From: Marisa cornuarietis
Taxonomy: Eukaryota; Mollusca; Gastropoda; Architaenioglossa; Ampullariidae
Direction of reading: 5' to 3'
Assembly: GCA_004794655.1 (NCBI GenBank)
Contig: SMMW01000001.1
Coordinates: 15,863,001 to 15,927,000, forward strand
Length of the DNA: 64,000 nt
The translations under genes were made by a program, and so were the position numbers. Every line of letters starts with the position of its first letter. Within the stretch, counting starts at the first letter, position 1. A model generated the notes under the pieces. The model worked only from the letters and a program-made list of their open reading frames with translations, searched no databases and was not told the DNA's origin. Positions 36,674-48,245 of this stretch are shown in pieces.

Positions 36674-39600
36674 CTGCTGTGTCAAAGAAAAGAATTACCT
36701 TTTATTTTGTCTTGTGGAATTCCTAACTCACGTTTCAACTGGATACAGTGTTCTCAAAAAAAGAAATTAATATAATTCAATTTAGGATTTTTATGCTTTG
36801 GGGTTGTAGTACACAGATTTGCGTGCTCTTTGCTCAAAAACAAAACTCAGAATAGAAGATTAGTTGTCTGCTAATGCGACTTCTCATATTACTGCATGCG
36901 CGTGTGTGGATAGAGCGTGCGCGCTGAACGACTCAAGGAGCGGTTGTGCACGTGTGGCTTATGTAAACTATCTCTGAGCATTTAATGGAAAAAAAACCAC
37001 TCGTGGAATAGATTTTTAATCACCGTTCTTTTTCCCGCCTATTCCCTTGTAAACCGAGACTAACATTTCCGTCTGCTTATTATCCTTGTCGTATGCATGA
37101 GTAGTTCAATATCATATGGTATTCAACCAGTTCTGTCAGTAGCTGGAAACTAGTCTGAAACAAAGAAAATAAACCTTCCCCACTGGCCTCCAAACCTCAG
37201 AAAAGGCTTACTGCCATTAACCTCCTGCCCTGCCCCGGGCTCAAAAGATGACTTTAGCGGTGGGTAGATTCTATTCTTCGGTGAGTTTCTGTGTTGTGGA
37301 TAGAGGTTTGGTCATCACTGGGTACGTGTCCGCGGGTAAAATGACCTCCGTCTGCCGCGTTTCTTACATTCTCGTTCTCCCTGGTCAGGTGCTCATGGTC
37401 ATTCTCATAATAAGCCTGAGGCTCACTCAACCCCCAAGCGACGCCAGAGGGGTCTGAGGCTGCATCATGTGGCGACATCCTCATGTACTCTTTGTTTTTA
37501 GTCAACTCCTGCTTTTCTTCATCCTTATCTTCAGAGTGGTGGGCCGAGGAGTCCACCTGACGCCCTTGTGTAGCAGTCACTTCAGCTCGCTCCGTATCGT
37601 ACCCCATGGCAGCGTAGTCGACCATATTTTGTGGATGCTCTTGCAGGTTACTAGATGACAACAGCCCCTCCGTCTCGTGTTCGTGGTCCTCAGCAGAGAG
37701 GTCGTCATCTTCACCCTCGGCCACATTGTAATGGTCAGTACTCTCCTCTGCCGCTTCGTGATGCAAAGTATTGCCCAAGTTTTGGTGCGTGTCCCCCACC
37801 TCGTTATAGTCAATGCGATGATCGGCATACTCAAGCCTAGCATCTCCCCCATCACCTGACCATATATCATCGCCGTAAGGATGATCTTCGGAAGTAGCGC
37901 TAGCCATGGCGTGGTCTTCGGACTTGGCCAAGTTTCCCGGATGACCGTCGTTATTGTACAGTCTCATCTGCTTGTTGATGTCAACTTGTGAGGTCCGACC
38001 TTCTGCGTGATGTTCTCCAGCAACACCATGTGCAACGTCGTGAGGCTCATCAAAGATTGTGCTGGTTTTGCCTTGAATCATCGTTTCATCACTATCATCG
38101 TCTGAGTCATCGCCTGAGCTAGCCATTGCTTGTGGATCATGACTGAAAGCTGAGCGGAGATAGTTACCTTCGTTCTGAGCCACTCCGGTATGCCGATCCA
38201 GAATGTTGTCTCTGTCAACGTTGGTGGCGTCCACATAAGTATTGTCGGTGTTATCAATAGAAGTATGCCCTCTGTCTACTGGGACATCAACCTCTGATTC
38301 GTCGCTTTCAACAGATGAGTCCATGCTGGCCAAATCAACGTGTTTTTTGTTGACGTCAGTAGACACCTCCTCTTCAGTTTCTTCGTCGTGGGTGTCACTA
38401 GATGTGTCATGGTAGGAATCAGCAGCTATCGTTTGGCTGCCCTCAGGAAGCCAGTTATGAGCATCCGTGGAGGTAAGCTCAGGTAGGTCGGTGCGCACGT
38501 AAGGATCTTGAACTGAGGACGAGCCAGAGCTGATAGAGTCACGATAGCTATCCGTCGATTCGAAGTGTTCAGGGACTGCCGCCATATGAGCGAGATTGAT
38601 CTCTTCTTCTTCGCCTTCGTCATGTGGCACGGAGTTGTCATGTTCCATTTTCTCGGGCTGAAAGTTGCCTGCGTTGTGCTCGTCAGTGGCCGATGAACTG
38701 TCGATCGCTTCGTTTTGGGTGTTCCGAGCTCTTCCAGCATAAGCACCGTACTGAGACTCCATGGGGGCAGTGTTCTCGTGTAAAGAAAATAAGTCGCCGT
38801 CGCCTTTTCCGGGTCTTACGTCCATAGTCATTTGCGCATTTGGATCGTGCAAACGATTCATAACGTCTTCCCAAGCCTTTTCCTCATCGATGTCGGTGTT
38901 CTTGTGAAGAGCGGAGGCAGCAGCAAACAGGTTTTCCACGTAGATGTTGCTTCCTTCATGTCTCTTTTCCAACTCGTGCGTCGAGTGGATGGAACTCACT
39001 CCAGGATCCCCTTGGATGTAGGCGTCTTGGGTGGTCCTGGAACCTCTGTAGTCGACATTGCTTTCTTCGTCATTCTCCTCTTCCATATTAAAATTGTGCG
39101 CCCGAAGTATCTGCTCCGAGCTGATTTCATGGTTTTGAATCAGCCCTTCAGTACTCCTCCTTTTTCTTCTTCGTGTACTGCCTAGATTTCTCCTCGCTGC
39201 GCGCCTTCGCAACGGTTTGATGGCAAGGAGACGATTCTGGTGAGAACTCTCTCTAGAAGGGGCGTCCTTGCGACCTGGGTTTCTTCGTTGTTGGAGGAAG
39301 CTGCCATCTTCCACCGTGTCTTGACCCTTCGAGTTCGCTTCCTTTTTCTGTGTTTCTGTGGCGACATCTGCTTTTTCAGGATCGGAAAAAGATTTCGACT
39401 GCTCTTTCGTGCCCCTGGATTCTGTCTGGGTGGGTGTAGCTGGGGTCCGTAGCATCGTTCCCTCTAGCCTCGACTTTGCTTTCCTAGGCCGTTCACTTGT
39501 CGGACTCTTGCTGTCAGTTTCCGTAAGAACTTGAAGATTGGGGCCTCTGCCCCTGGTCTTGTGCTTAGCGTCTGATGCTGTTGCTGCACTTTTTATTTTC

Positions 39601-40882
39601 GATTCCTGGCTTACCTGCTCACTGCTCTTCAATACGGGTGCCAGGATTCTGTGATACTTAGGAAGCGAAGTCTCTGTGCGTGCTGTCAGTTCGTCCTCGC
39701 CTTGCACAGGCAAACGCACGTCGTCCTCTTGCTCCCGGTCTGTGGCATACGCGTGCAAGTCCTGTTCCTTCTTGCCAAGGCTTTGCTTGACAGAAGCGCC
39801 GTCAGTGAACCCAAAAGTCAGGGTGAGCAAGGAGAAACATGCCAGCAGAAGCACCTGCAACAAAAGAAAACCTCAAACCGTTATTTATCCTATCTCTGAG
39901 ATATCTAAGTAGTTTACATATAAGAAAATCACCCGTTCAGCATGTAGATAACATTTTAAAATTCGATTTTAGCATGTACAAAGTTTTCCTCTAACGTCCA
40001 TTGTCCACCGACATCAATAAAAAAAAACTTGTCTCAGGACAAAGTTCAGAGAAAGTAGAATAAGAGGGAAAAAAAGCAGCCAGCTAAGTATTTTTTTTAG
40101 CTTATGTCACAAGCCTTGTTTTTATCACTATTAACTTCCGGCTTCTGTTCCAAGAAAATTTCTCGTTCAAATCCTGATAGAGTAGAAAACCATCAAACAG
40201 TAGTCTTAGCTCGATACCAGGCTTCGTGTAACTGAGGACAAACCATGATGTACAGTCTTTTCAACTCCGGCATCTCTCGTGTCTGCACTAAATAAGACTA
40301 CTTATGATAAACCTACTCCTAGAGCACGAGAAAAGATACTAGCCCTCTTCATCACTAAAGAAAGCTTTAAGTTTGACAGGCATGGTCCCTGGAGAAAGGA
40401 AAGAAAGCCGCTTCATATTTCTTTCTTTATGTACCCCAGTTCTGTAATTTATTTTAAAGAAACCTAAGCGCCTTTAAGCATGTCATTATAATTTCAAAGA
40501 AATCCGAAAAAAATTTTTGATCATAGAGAATTTGCAAGAAAGAATTTAGAAACAATGTGAATTTCATGTTTTATTTCAAACTGAAGCACTATAAAGCAGT
40601 AATAAAATTATTTGAAAAAGACTTTAAAAACTTGTTGGTGAATGTCAATATTCGATATTACTGTGGTAATCACACCGCGTGGTAAATCGTAAAAAAGGAC
40701 CCAGTCGTTCAAGAGTATGACAAAAAAGCAAAGATTAAAAACAAAAAAGAAAAAGAAGAAAAATTATGGTTAAAATTGTAAGATTTAGCTTTAAGGTGTC
40801 TTGTTACCTTCCTATAGCCTGCTGTAGCCAGTCCCCTGTTCCGTTTGGGAATTTGAAGGTAAGGCTTGGGCTGTGAAGACAT
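36596..40882 (-). CDS. secreted acidic proprotein, unknown family, three exons
   Basis: Exons on the minus strand are 40882-40808, 39854-37368 and 36673-36596. All junctions are phase 0, giving about 879 aa. I do not recognise the family. The N-terminus has a basic n-region (PKRNRG...YRK), a hydrophobic core VLLLACFSLLTLTFGF, then small polar residues, so it is a signal peptide or signal anchor. The next 200 residues are basic to neutral and end in RRRKRR (about 253-258), a furin-type site. The remaining 600 are rich in Asp, Glu, His and Ser with an ELEKR dibasic site, little hydrophobic content and no Cys pattern, hence probably disordered. The last exon adds YLAAVFLLPLEAL then SDDDIRKLDDRV. 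It could be a granin-like secretory-granule protein, a mineral-associated matrix protein or a peptide precursor; the sequence does not decide. Confidence 0.8.
37368..39854 (-). CDS. acidic proprotein exon 2 (main body)
   Basis: The acceptor is TTTTCTTTTGTTGCAG before 39854. There are 829 open codons with a composition clearly different from chance frames. The exon is taken to end at AAT/GTAAGA (37368/37367). If that donor is not used, the frame runs on 37 more residues to TAA at 37256-37254. The frame also continues upstream of the acceptor only by a few codons without an ATG, so the start must be in another exon. Confidence 0.88.
40808..40882 (-). CDS. acidic proprotein exon 1 (start exon)
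   Basis: The exon encodes MSSQPKPYLQIPKRNRGLATAGYRK, 25 codons, ending AAG/GTAACA. It joins in phase 0 to VLLLACF at 39854. An upstream in-frame ATG at 40963 would add 27 residues (MLSMSQARLLG...). I prefer 40882 because it puts the positively charged stretch directly before the hydrophobic core. The first ATG in the mRNA could still be the true start. Confidence 0.65.
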
Positions 40883-40963
40883 CTTAAAGACTGTACCAGT
40901 CTGTGTGTTCCCGTCGAACTCAACTGCCAAACCTAACAGTCGGGCTTGACTCATCGATAACAA

Positions 40964-42628
40964 TCAGCGATAACGACGCTGTGTATGGATTCGTTTATCG
41001 CTTGCGTCAATGAATGACAACCCCTGCAACCGTTCTTCATACGTAAGCTGTTGGGAAGTCCCGATAGTAGCAGCGGATTATGATGGCTGCGTGCAGATGC
41101 AAATTTTCGATATCTAGGGGTGAACACGTTTGTGTGAAAAGAGTGAAAAAACGGAGATTGCTGCGATTTCAAATACAACTATCAAATTTCCAAGCATATG
41201 TTCTGGGGAATAAAACCAGTGGCTAGGGACCTAAATGTACTTTACAGGTCTGTCGTGTACAGTGATGATTTATATAAACAGATCTGCATGAAATCTATAA
41301 TAATAATAATAATAACAACAACAACAACAACAAAGAAGTGTGTGGTAATTTTTTCTCAAGTGTTTTTAAACAACAGACAACAGTCAGAGACTTTTTCCAG
41401 AATTGCACAAAAATTCAATCCAATACCCTAGATAATATTATTAATACATATCTTTTAAAGTCTGTTAATAATTTAGGGCGTGCAGATGTTTCATTAATAT
41501 TATGCAAAGCTGTACATACTGTCATATGACTATGTGGAAGTTTTGATACTAGGTTTTATTTATACTTCTGTGTATATGTGTGCATCCATCTGCTGTTTAA
41601 AATCTTTTACACATTTACAAATAGGTAAACTAATTAATAGGTAAATTGATTTGATAATAATAGTGGTCCATAGTTTGATAATTCCAAAAAAGGAAGCGGA
41701 TGTTTTCGTCAACCATTTCAGCCAACTTTTAGAAAACATTCCACTATTTTCCTCATGTTCATTTCTGATGCCAGAAAATACGCCTATCAGAAACCAGGAG
41801 TACATAAAGTCTAATAAACCTAATAAAATAATGCCTACAAATAAGGTCCATCGAGTTCTATAGGTGCTAAAAGGTAAGCATGATCTCTAAAATTGTAAGT
41901 GCAAGACCTCCCGTTATTGTCGCTGGTACAGTTATTTGATAGCAGAAAAAACAATGTTTAGTCTTACAGGAAAACTCAAGTGAAATAGCAAGTTGCATTA
42001 AAGTTATAGTCACTGATGTGTGGAACTCTTTTTCCTCGACCTATGTTGAAAGCGATTAGACTGTTAAACTTTAGAGACTAAAAGACAACCTGAGCGCTCA
42101 ATGGTTTCGACGATGTCATTCGACAACAAAGCATCCCTGCCCCCTTGAACCACAAAAGAGATCTTGGAATTGGAAAGCAATTGGAAATAAATGTCTTGCA
42201 TGCTGCAAGTTTGACTAGAAGGGAATAGACCGTCGGCATCTGAGTAAGCATAACGACATTTTCTTCCTTGTCTTTTCCTTTAAGTGTTTGCCTCAGCAGC
42301 AAATATTCAGTGCTGGTTGCACAGCATCATGGCAGTTCTCCAGTTTAAGTGTACATTTGACCAGAAGAGGAAGAATATATAACCACGAAGGGTTTCCGCT
42401 TACGAGCGATTTGTCAAGTTAGCTAACATGCCCATGTTGATACAAGGGAGGCAATAGCCTTGTAGCTTGAACATTTTCTTCTTAGGGTTTGTCTCCCTTA
42501 TCTGGGTGAACTAAGACCTAGCGTTCGACTTTGAGCTGTTCCCGTTTCCTCACCTCTATCTTCCATGAACACTTCTCTGACATATTCTCCTATCCCCCTT
42601 CCTACTTCATCCATCCCTAAAAGTTAAT
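40964..42628. other. non-genic stretch upstream of the acidic proprotein
   Basis: It contains an (AAT)n/(AAC)n microsatellite at about 41298-41332 and otherwise AT-rich sequence. No TATA box or exon can be supported. It should include the promoter of the minus-strand gene starting near 40963. Confidence 0.4.
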
Positions 42629-42795
42629 GGCGGTCCGGTGACGCAACGGTCAGTGCCTGCAGTGAGTCTTGGCAATGTTGGGTTCAGATCTCGTCTCGGG
42701 CACGATGTTTTTTCTTGGCATGTGGCATCCGTTTACAAAACCGGCTGCCTTCCCGTGATAAAGCCTTAGTTGCTGACGGCGTAAAACACCAGTCT
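42629..42795 (+). mobile_element. SINE-like copy, family 1, clearest plus-strand copy
   Basis: GGCGGTCCGGTGACGCAACGG (A-box-like), GTTGGGTTCAGATCTCGTCTC (B-box-like), GGCATGTGGCATCCGTTTAC, GCCTTCCCGTGATAAAGCC and GCGTAAAACACCAGT follow in order. The copies at 5965-6143 (reverse), 25212-25390 and 3677-3777 share this plan. Confidence 0.75.
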
Positions 42796-43307
42796 ACCCC
42801 GCTCCTCACACCTAAAAAAGTTACAAACAAGACTGTTAGAACGACGCAGCTCCACATTGCCAAGCCATCAGGACATAACGATGTTGTCCTGGGGACATCC
42901 ATGACATATCAGGCTTAATTCCCCCTCCCCCGCCGCCCCTGCGCCATGTTTCAGCCTCTATCAAGCCTCTTTTCTAGCGAATATTACATTATCACAACTG
43001 AGTTATCTGTGGCTGGAGGTCATGAATCCGTTAGTCATGATCCTTATAGAATGAGTTAAGGACGAGAGGGGAGAGAATATATCTACAGAGAGAGAGAGAG
43101 AGTTTGCGACGAGGAATGTCTGAGAAACTTCTTGCTTGCAAAATGTTTTATAATCTGAATCGCAAGGAACGGAAGTTTTGCTGGAGTAGTTATATCAATT
43201 ATTTAAACATGATTTATTTATGTCATTTAAATGACTGAGATGGATATGGTTACAATTTGTTACAATTAAGTTAAATTGCAACTCTCACTCCTCATTCCTG
43301 TTTTCTT

Positions 43308-43309
<2 letters not shown>

Positions 43310-43376
<67 letters not shown>
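43310..43376 (+). repeat. (GT)n microsatellite
   Basis: An uninterrupted GT run of more than 60 bp following TTCTCT and preceding TTCTCTCTCAC. Confidence 0.97.
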
Positions 43377-43377
<1 letters not shown>

Positions 43378-43516
43378 CTCTCTCACGTACACAGTGTTTA
43401 CTAAGACTTCCAATTTCAAAGACTCCATTTATTGCCGACAGTCAACTTAAAAACACTGACGAATATGTCAAACGATTACACGAGATCACCAAGAAGTCAC
43501 TGAAAAAGAGCTGCAG

Positions 43517-43700
43517 TGACACTGGTCAAGACACATGATGCGACAAACAGAATGAGCTATGACACTTGTCAAGACAAAATGACAGATGTCGTGGCACCGG
43601 TCTGTACTCTTAATGTGCGAAACAAATTCCGTGACACTGGTCAAAACACATGGTGCGTGAAACACTTGTCCTGACACTGGTCAAGACTTACGGTGCGACA
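43517..43700 (+). repeat. degenerate tandem repeat of about 42 bp
   Basis: Phrases like GTGACACTGGTCAAGACAC recur at about 43517, 43559, 43589, 43631 and 43672, and ATGGTGCGA/TGCGTGAAAC follows several of them. The spacing is mostly 41-42 bp. Frames read from it are not genes. Confidence 0.75.
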
Positions 43701-43869
43701 ATAACAACAAGGCAAAGTTTGACAACCACCAGCAGTGGTCTTTAAGTGGTCTTATAGAACTGCTTTCGTTACGAAGTTAACAAATCTTTCTTTTGCCAAA
43801 ATCTAACATCCTGTCAATTCTATACTATAGGGCGAGGTTGTATTGGTTAGCTGTCTTATGATTGAATAC

Positions 43870-46190
43870 TTGGTCAATATGGGAAAACTGTGTTTCCATC
43901 TAGAAGTAATATCTCATACGGAAAAGAAAAGAACGCCCAAATGGCCAGTAGTTCTGTTAACAGTTGTGACAAACGGACAGTGTGCCCCAATAAATTCGGA
44001 ACCTTGGATCTTATGGTTCTTACTACAGAGGTGATAAGAGGGGAGAGTTTGACCACCACGCACATAAACCTAATCATCGCCTACAGAATCTGGACAAACG
44101 CTTCGAGTCTCTAGAAAGTTCTACACGCCGTATTCATTATTCTCTGCCAACGCATTGCAAATTCCCCATCCCTAGTTATTACAATCCATTTTGCCAGGAC
44201 CTCCAAGCAGATCCATCACAACCATTTTGTTCTGACACCGAGCCTGTTGACCTTAGGTCCGAGAACGTTTTCCGGGATGGTGGCTGCCCGAGGAAACGTC
44301 TAACAAACAAGTCACTTCCTTCGGTTCATTTTAAATGTTCAGATAGATTTTTATATTTAATTTATTGTTAAACGCAAGAGAAAATTATCGAAGCCTGCAA
44401 TAAGCACTCACAGCGGAATAATCAACAAAGAGGAGGGGGATGAAGGGATAGAACTGAAGGAAATGAGAGAAGTGGCGTGGCGACCAAGACAGTGCACGAG
44501 TACTATAGTTCAAACATGATTTATGAAAACTGTGAAAGCTTTATGTAAGGAACGAGGAAACGGAGAAATTACTAATAAAATGAGATAGTTCACACCTATG
44601 GTCATCTGACAAAGATTCCAGAGCTGGTGGAGCCAAACTAGATTGTGCGTAATCTTCGGAATGGAACAAAGAGTTCATATCCATTGATTCAAGAACTAAA
44701 CTGTCAGTAACACGCCGCTTGCTGTGTCTCGGTAAAAAGAAGTTTTGTTCTAAAAGACAAAAAAATGAAGATTTTCCAAGCGAAGTGAAAGACGTTTAAA
44801 CGCAGGACAAGAGAGGTAAGAAGACGAAAAATTATCGATGGATGCACTACAAATGGTGATACAGAAAGACACGAGCAGCTCACAGAAGAAGAGCAGGAGA
44901 AGGATTATTAAAAGCATGTAGTGATCGTCATCATGATGATAAAAGATAACACCATGTCCCTATAGTGTCTAGATGCCCTCATGTCCTGTCTATTTTACTT
45001 TTGTCAGTCTGTCAGCCCCATGTTCCTAGTGCCTTTCTATAGGCAATAAGCAAAATTCAATTGTTTACTGTTTATTTTCTACTCTCTATTCTATATGCTG
45101 CTTGTGGAGATGTTATTTCTGAAGATTCAGGTGTTCATATATTGTTTTCAATACATAGATGTTTTTATTTATTCCTTATCATTTAGTTCATGCATATATT
45201 CATCACAAGATGACAAATCTTATCAAACAGTTCCAAAGGACGAGACACCAATTTGGAAACAAGACCTGAGCCACCCATCGAACCCCTGTGACATCTCTAA
45301 AGTAAAAAATAAATAGTTTGAAAATCGATTTCATAACAGACAGGAAGAAAGTCTCGCGCTTGTGTTGTGTTGTGTTGTCCACAAAACTTTCAAAGCTGAT
45401 GAAAGACTCCTAACTGTTGTATACAAGGTCTGTTTGAAATCTCCTTCAGTGATAAAGAAAGACAAGAAAATGAATGGCAAAATCAACAGAAAAAACAGAA
45501 ATTAAAATCGCACAAATTATTTCTCCAAATGACTCCAAAAATTATTTCATGAAATCTATAAGCGCACCTATGCGTGCGTGCTTGCTTGGTTGCACGCGCG
45601 TGTGTGTGTGTTATTATTTTTGGTAGGATCTATTTTTTCAAAAGATATTTTGAGATGAAAAATTGTTAAAACGTTATAATCAGTGCTTTTTCATGATTAC
45701 AGATGAGGTTGAAGCCTCATATTAAAGTTCACTTTCAGGAAATAGACTTTAAAAAAAAAGTCTTTTAATTGATATATTTCCATGGATTAGATATCACAAA
45801 AAAAAACACAAAGAAGAAAGTTCTTTGAACGGAGATGAACTAGTAGGGACAGCGGAGTAATGTGAGCCCAGCGACGCTTTGGTCTCTAGAAACTTGTCTT
45901 CAGATGGAGTCGGACTCCGTCTGAAGTGGAGCCAACAGGAAATGGGGCTGAAAGAAAGGACACTACCCCAGGCGCTGTGGGAAAGGGTTAAACATCTAGG
46001 GCAAGAATAGTGAGATGTCCCTCTGTGAACAGCTGTTAGCTGCATGTTGAAGACAGGAGGGGGTGATATTGGTGAAAAATGTATTCATTCGATGATATGT
46101 CTTCAATATTGACGCAAACATGACCCACACATGCGCCCCTCCCTGCTACAGACACATATATACATACAGATAAGCACAGATGCGGGCGCA
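43870..46190. other. non-genic stretch
   Basis: AT-rich with no exon that can be supported on either strand. Short frames near 43890-44114 and 45794-46045 lack splice context and family resemblance. Confidence 0.4.
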
Positions 46191-46194
46191 AGCG

Positions 46195-46255
<61 letters not shown>

Positions 46256-46256
46256 A
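46195..46256 (+). repeat. (CA)n microsatellite
   Basis: A CA run of about 60 bp, which creates a Thr/His frame forward and a Val/Cys frame in reverse. Confidence 0.97.
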
Positions 46257-46753
46257 CTTCAGTTATATCTGCTTATATCTGCATTGTCCATAAAACACAA
46301 CTTTTTTTTGTTTAGTAGCGCAGGAAAATGCTGCAGTGTCTTAAAGCACTTTGAAAACCTCATCAGAAGGTTCTCGAAAACATTAAAAACTATCAAAACA
46401 CCAAGAAATAAAACAGAAAGATCCAAAAAAACGATCTAGAAAAAGACGACTATTTTTTGTTCATCCAGACAAGCGTGAACGGGGTACATTCAGAAGGGGC
46501 GAGCGGAGAGGTTGGGGTGTGTGAGAGAGAGCAGAAAAATGACGAGCAAACGAACTTACCGAAAAGGACTCAATACTCCTTTCGAAGAGTTTCTACCGAT
46601 TCTCTCCTTTCCCTCAATACTACTTCCCACCCACCCAAGGTGCTCGTTACAGCCTGCGAGCCATCGTCTTTCCTGTTTGTCTTTCTTACTTTCTTACTTT
46701 GACATACCGTGCGATTCCAAAACACTAGTCGACTCCCTTCCCCCATCATTCAA

Positions 46754-46794
46754 TCAAACAAACAAACAAACAAACAAACAAACAAACAAACAAA
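46754..46794 (+). repeat. (AAAC)n microsatellite
   Basis: About ten AAAC units. A separate run of 22 T follows at about 46942-46962. Confidence 0.95.
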
Positions 46795-47546
46795 GACAGT
46801 ACAAACCTTCAGCAGGAAGCTGCTTGTCAGCAAATAACATTCTATACGATGAAGCTGAGGAGGCGATAGCTGAGGACTAAAAGAACCCCCTTCCATCTCT
46901 GGAGGCCTCTCTAACTAATGGTAAATTTAATGCTGGCCCACTTTTTTTTTTTTTTTTTTTGGTCCTTAGTCATCTCTTCGCGAAACACGGGCATCGATAA
47001 TCAGTTTACGAGCGTCTCGTGACCCAGTTTACAGCGTCTCTTGAGACGATGGTTATGACAAAGGCCTCTCTATCGCAGACAAGATCGAAGTAAAACTGTA
47101 TCGCTGTAGAAGGGCTGTCCGATGGAGATGTGATGCGTGGGAGATGGGACGAGGTGCTTCGCCAGTAGTAGACGCACTCACCAAACTAACCATGTAGCCA
47201 AGAACCCCAGTCCAAGAAGGCTTCTTCAATGAAGCAGAGGACCACTCCTTTTAAGAAGACTTAACCCTACAAAACATAAGCTGTCCTGTTCCTTCTACAA
47301 TAAATAACTAAATAAACAAAAGAATCGCTTGTGAGACTGATTTTTCAAAGTAAGAGGTAAAAGACTTTATTAGATTACCGTATACCTCTGTAACTGACAG
47401 AAGGCCCACCGATGTCTACATGAATGTAATGCGAATTTTATTAAAGGGTGCGAGAGAGTTTTAACCTGAACACAAAATAGTTTTTAGGTAACTCAAAGAC
47501 AAGACAATCTTTCGTGTGAATCAATGCTTTGTGACTGACGGTTTTA

Positions 47547-47798
47547 CCACGGACGTGTATAGGTGGACTGCTGTCTTTCTGCCGAGACCAACGCTGAGCC
47601 TCTTGCGAAGTTCTCCGCTGTTAGTCTCGGCGAGCCCTAACAATGAATGTGAATAAACCGGAAGCTTCGTATATACCAGCCTCGTTCTAGTAGTTCAACT
47701 GAAATGTGACTAAACCGGAAGCTATCTGTAACCAGCCTCGTTCTATGACTTCACTGAAAAAAATCGTCTGCAAGCAGTCCAGTAATACAAGTCCGTGG
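47547..47798 (-). mobile_element. 252-bp MITE-like element with internal hairpin, copy B (inverted)
   Basis: It runs from CCACGGACGTGTATAGGTGG to CCAGTAATACAAGTCCGTGG, so the ends are imperfect inverted repeats of about 24 bp. TTTA flanks both sides (47543-47546 and 47799-47802). It is the reverse complement of copy A (21858-22110) with scattered changes, including the two TAGCTTCCGGTTT-type blocks and the GCCGAGACCAAC hairpin arms. Confidence 0.9.
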
Positions 47799-48134
47799 TT
47801 TAACTGGTGCGAACATGGAAGTCCAGTGCCAAACACAACAGGTCAATTTAAAGGTTGTTAACATTGGAACATGAAATGAGCCCGCACAACGAGAAAAGCA
47901 AAGAAAAAGAACTGTAATGTGCAATGCAACTCTTATGGATGTTTGATGTAAATGTAAGAGCTCCCAATACTTGCAATAAATCTGTAATGTTTTTTCAATC
48001 CCAAATCACGGGAAGTGGGCTTTGTTGATAACACTGAAAGTATCTTTATGTTGTTTTGTATACATTTGTTTTAAAAATAACGATGTGTCCTTATATCAGC
48101 CTACTGGAAAACCGAGACGAAGAGAGTCCCATCT

Positions 48135-48245
48135 GTAAGTCACAGTTACACACAGCTTCACATTATACACATTGTCTTTAGAGTGATCACAGTTATACAC
48201 ATTGTCCATCTTGTGATCACAGCTGCACACAGTGTCCACCTTGAG
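48135..48245 (-). repeat. 30-bp tandem repeat over the GPCR stop codon
   Basis: Units like TCACAGTTATACACATTGTCCATCTTGTGA recur about three times at 48139-48245. The last unit overlaps the stop codon and final codons of the GPCR tail. Confidence 0.75.

Noticed and set aside
39855..39863. Start of the acidic protein at 39863 (non-ATG)
   Set aside because: The codon there is TTG inside a polypyrimidine-CAG acceptor. The signal peptide needs the upstream exon at 40882-40808.
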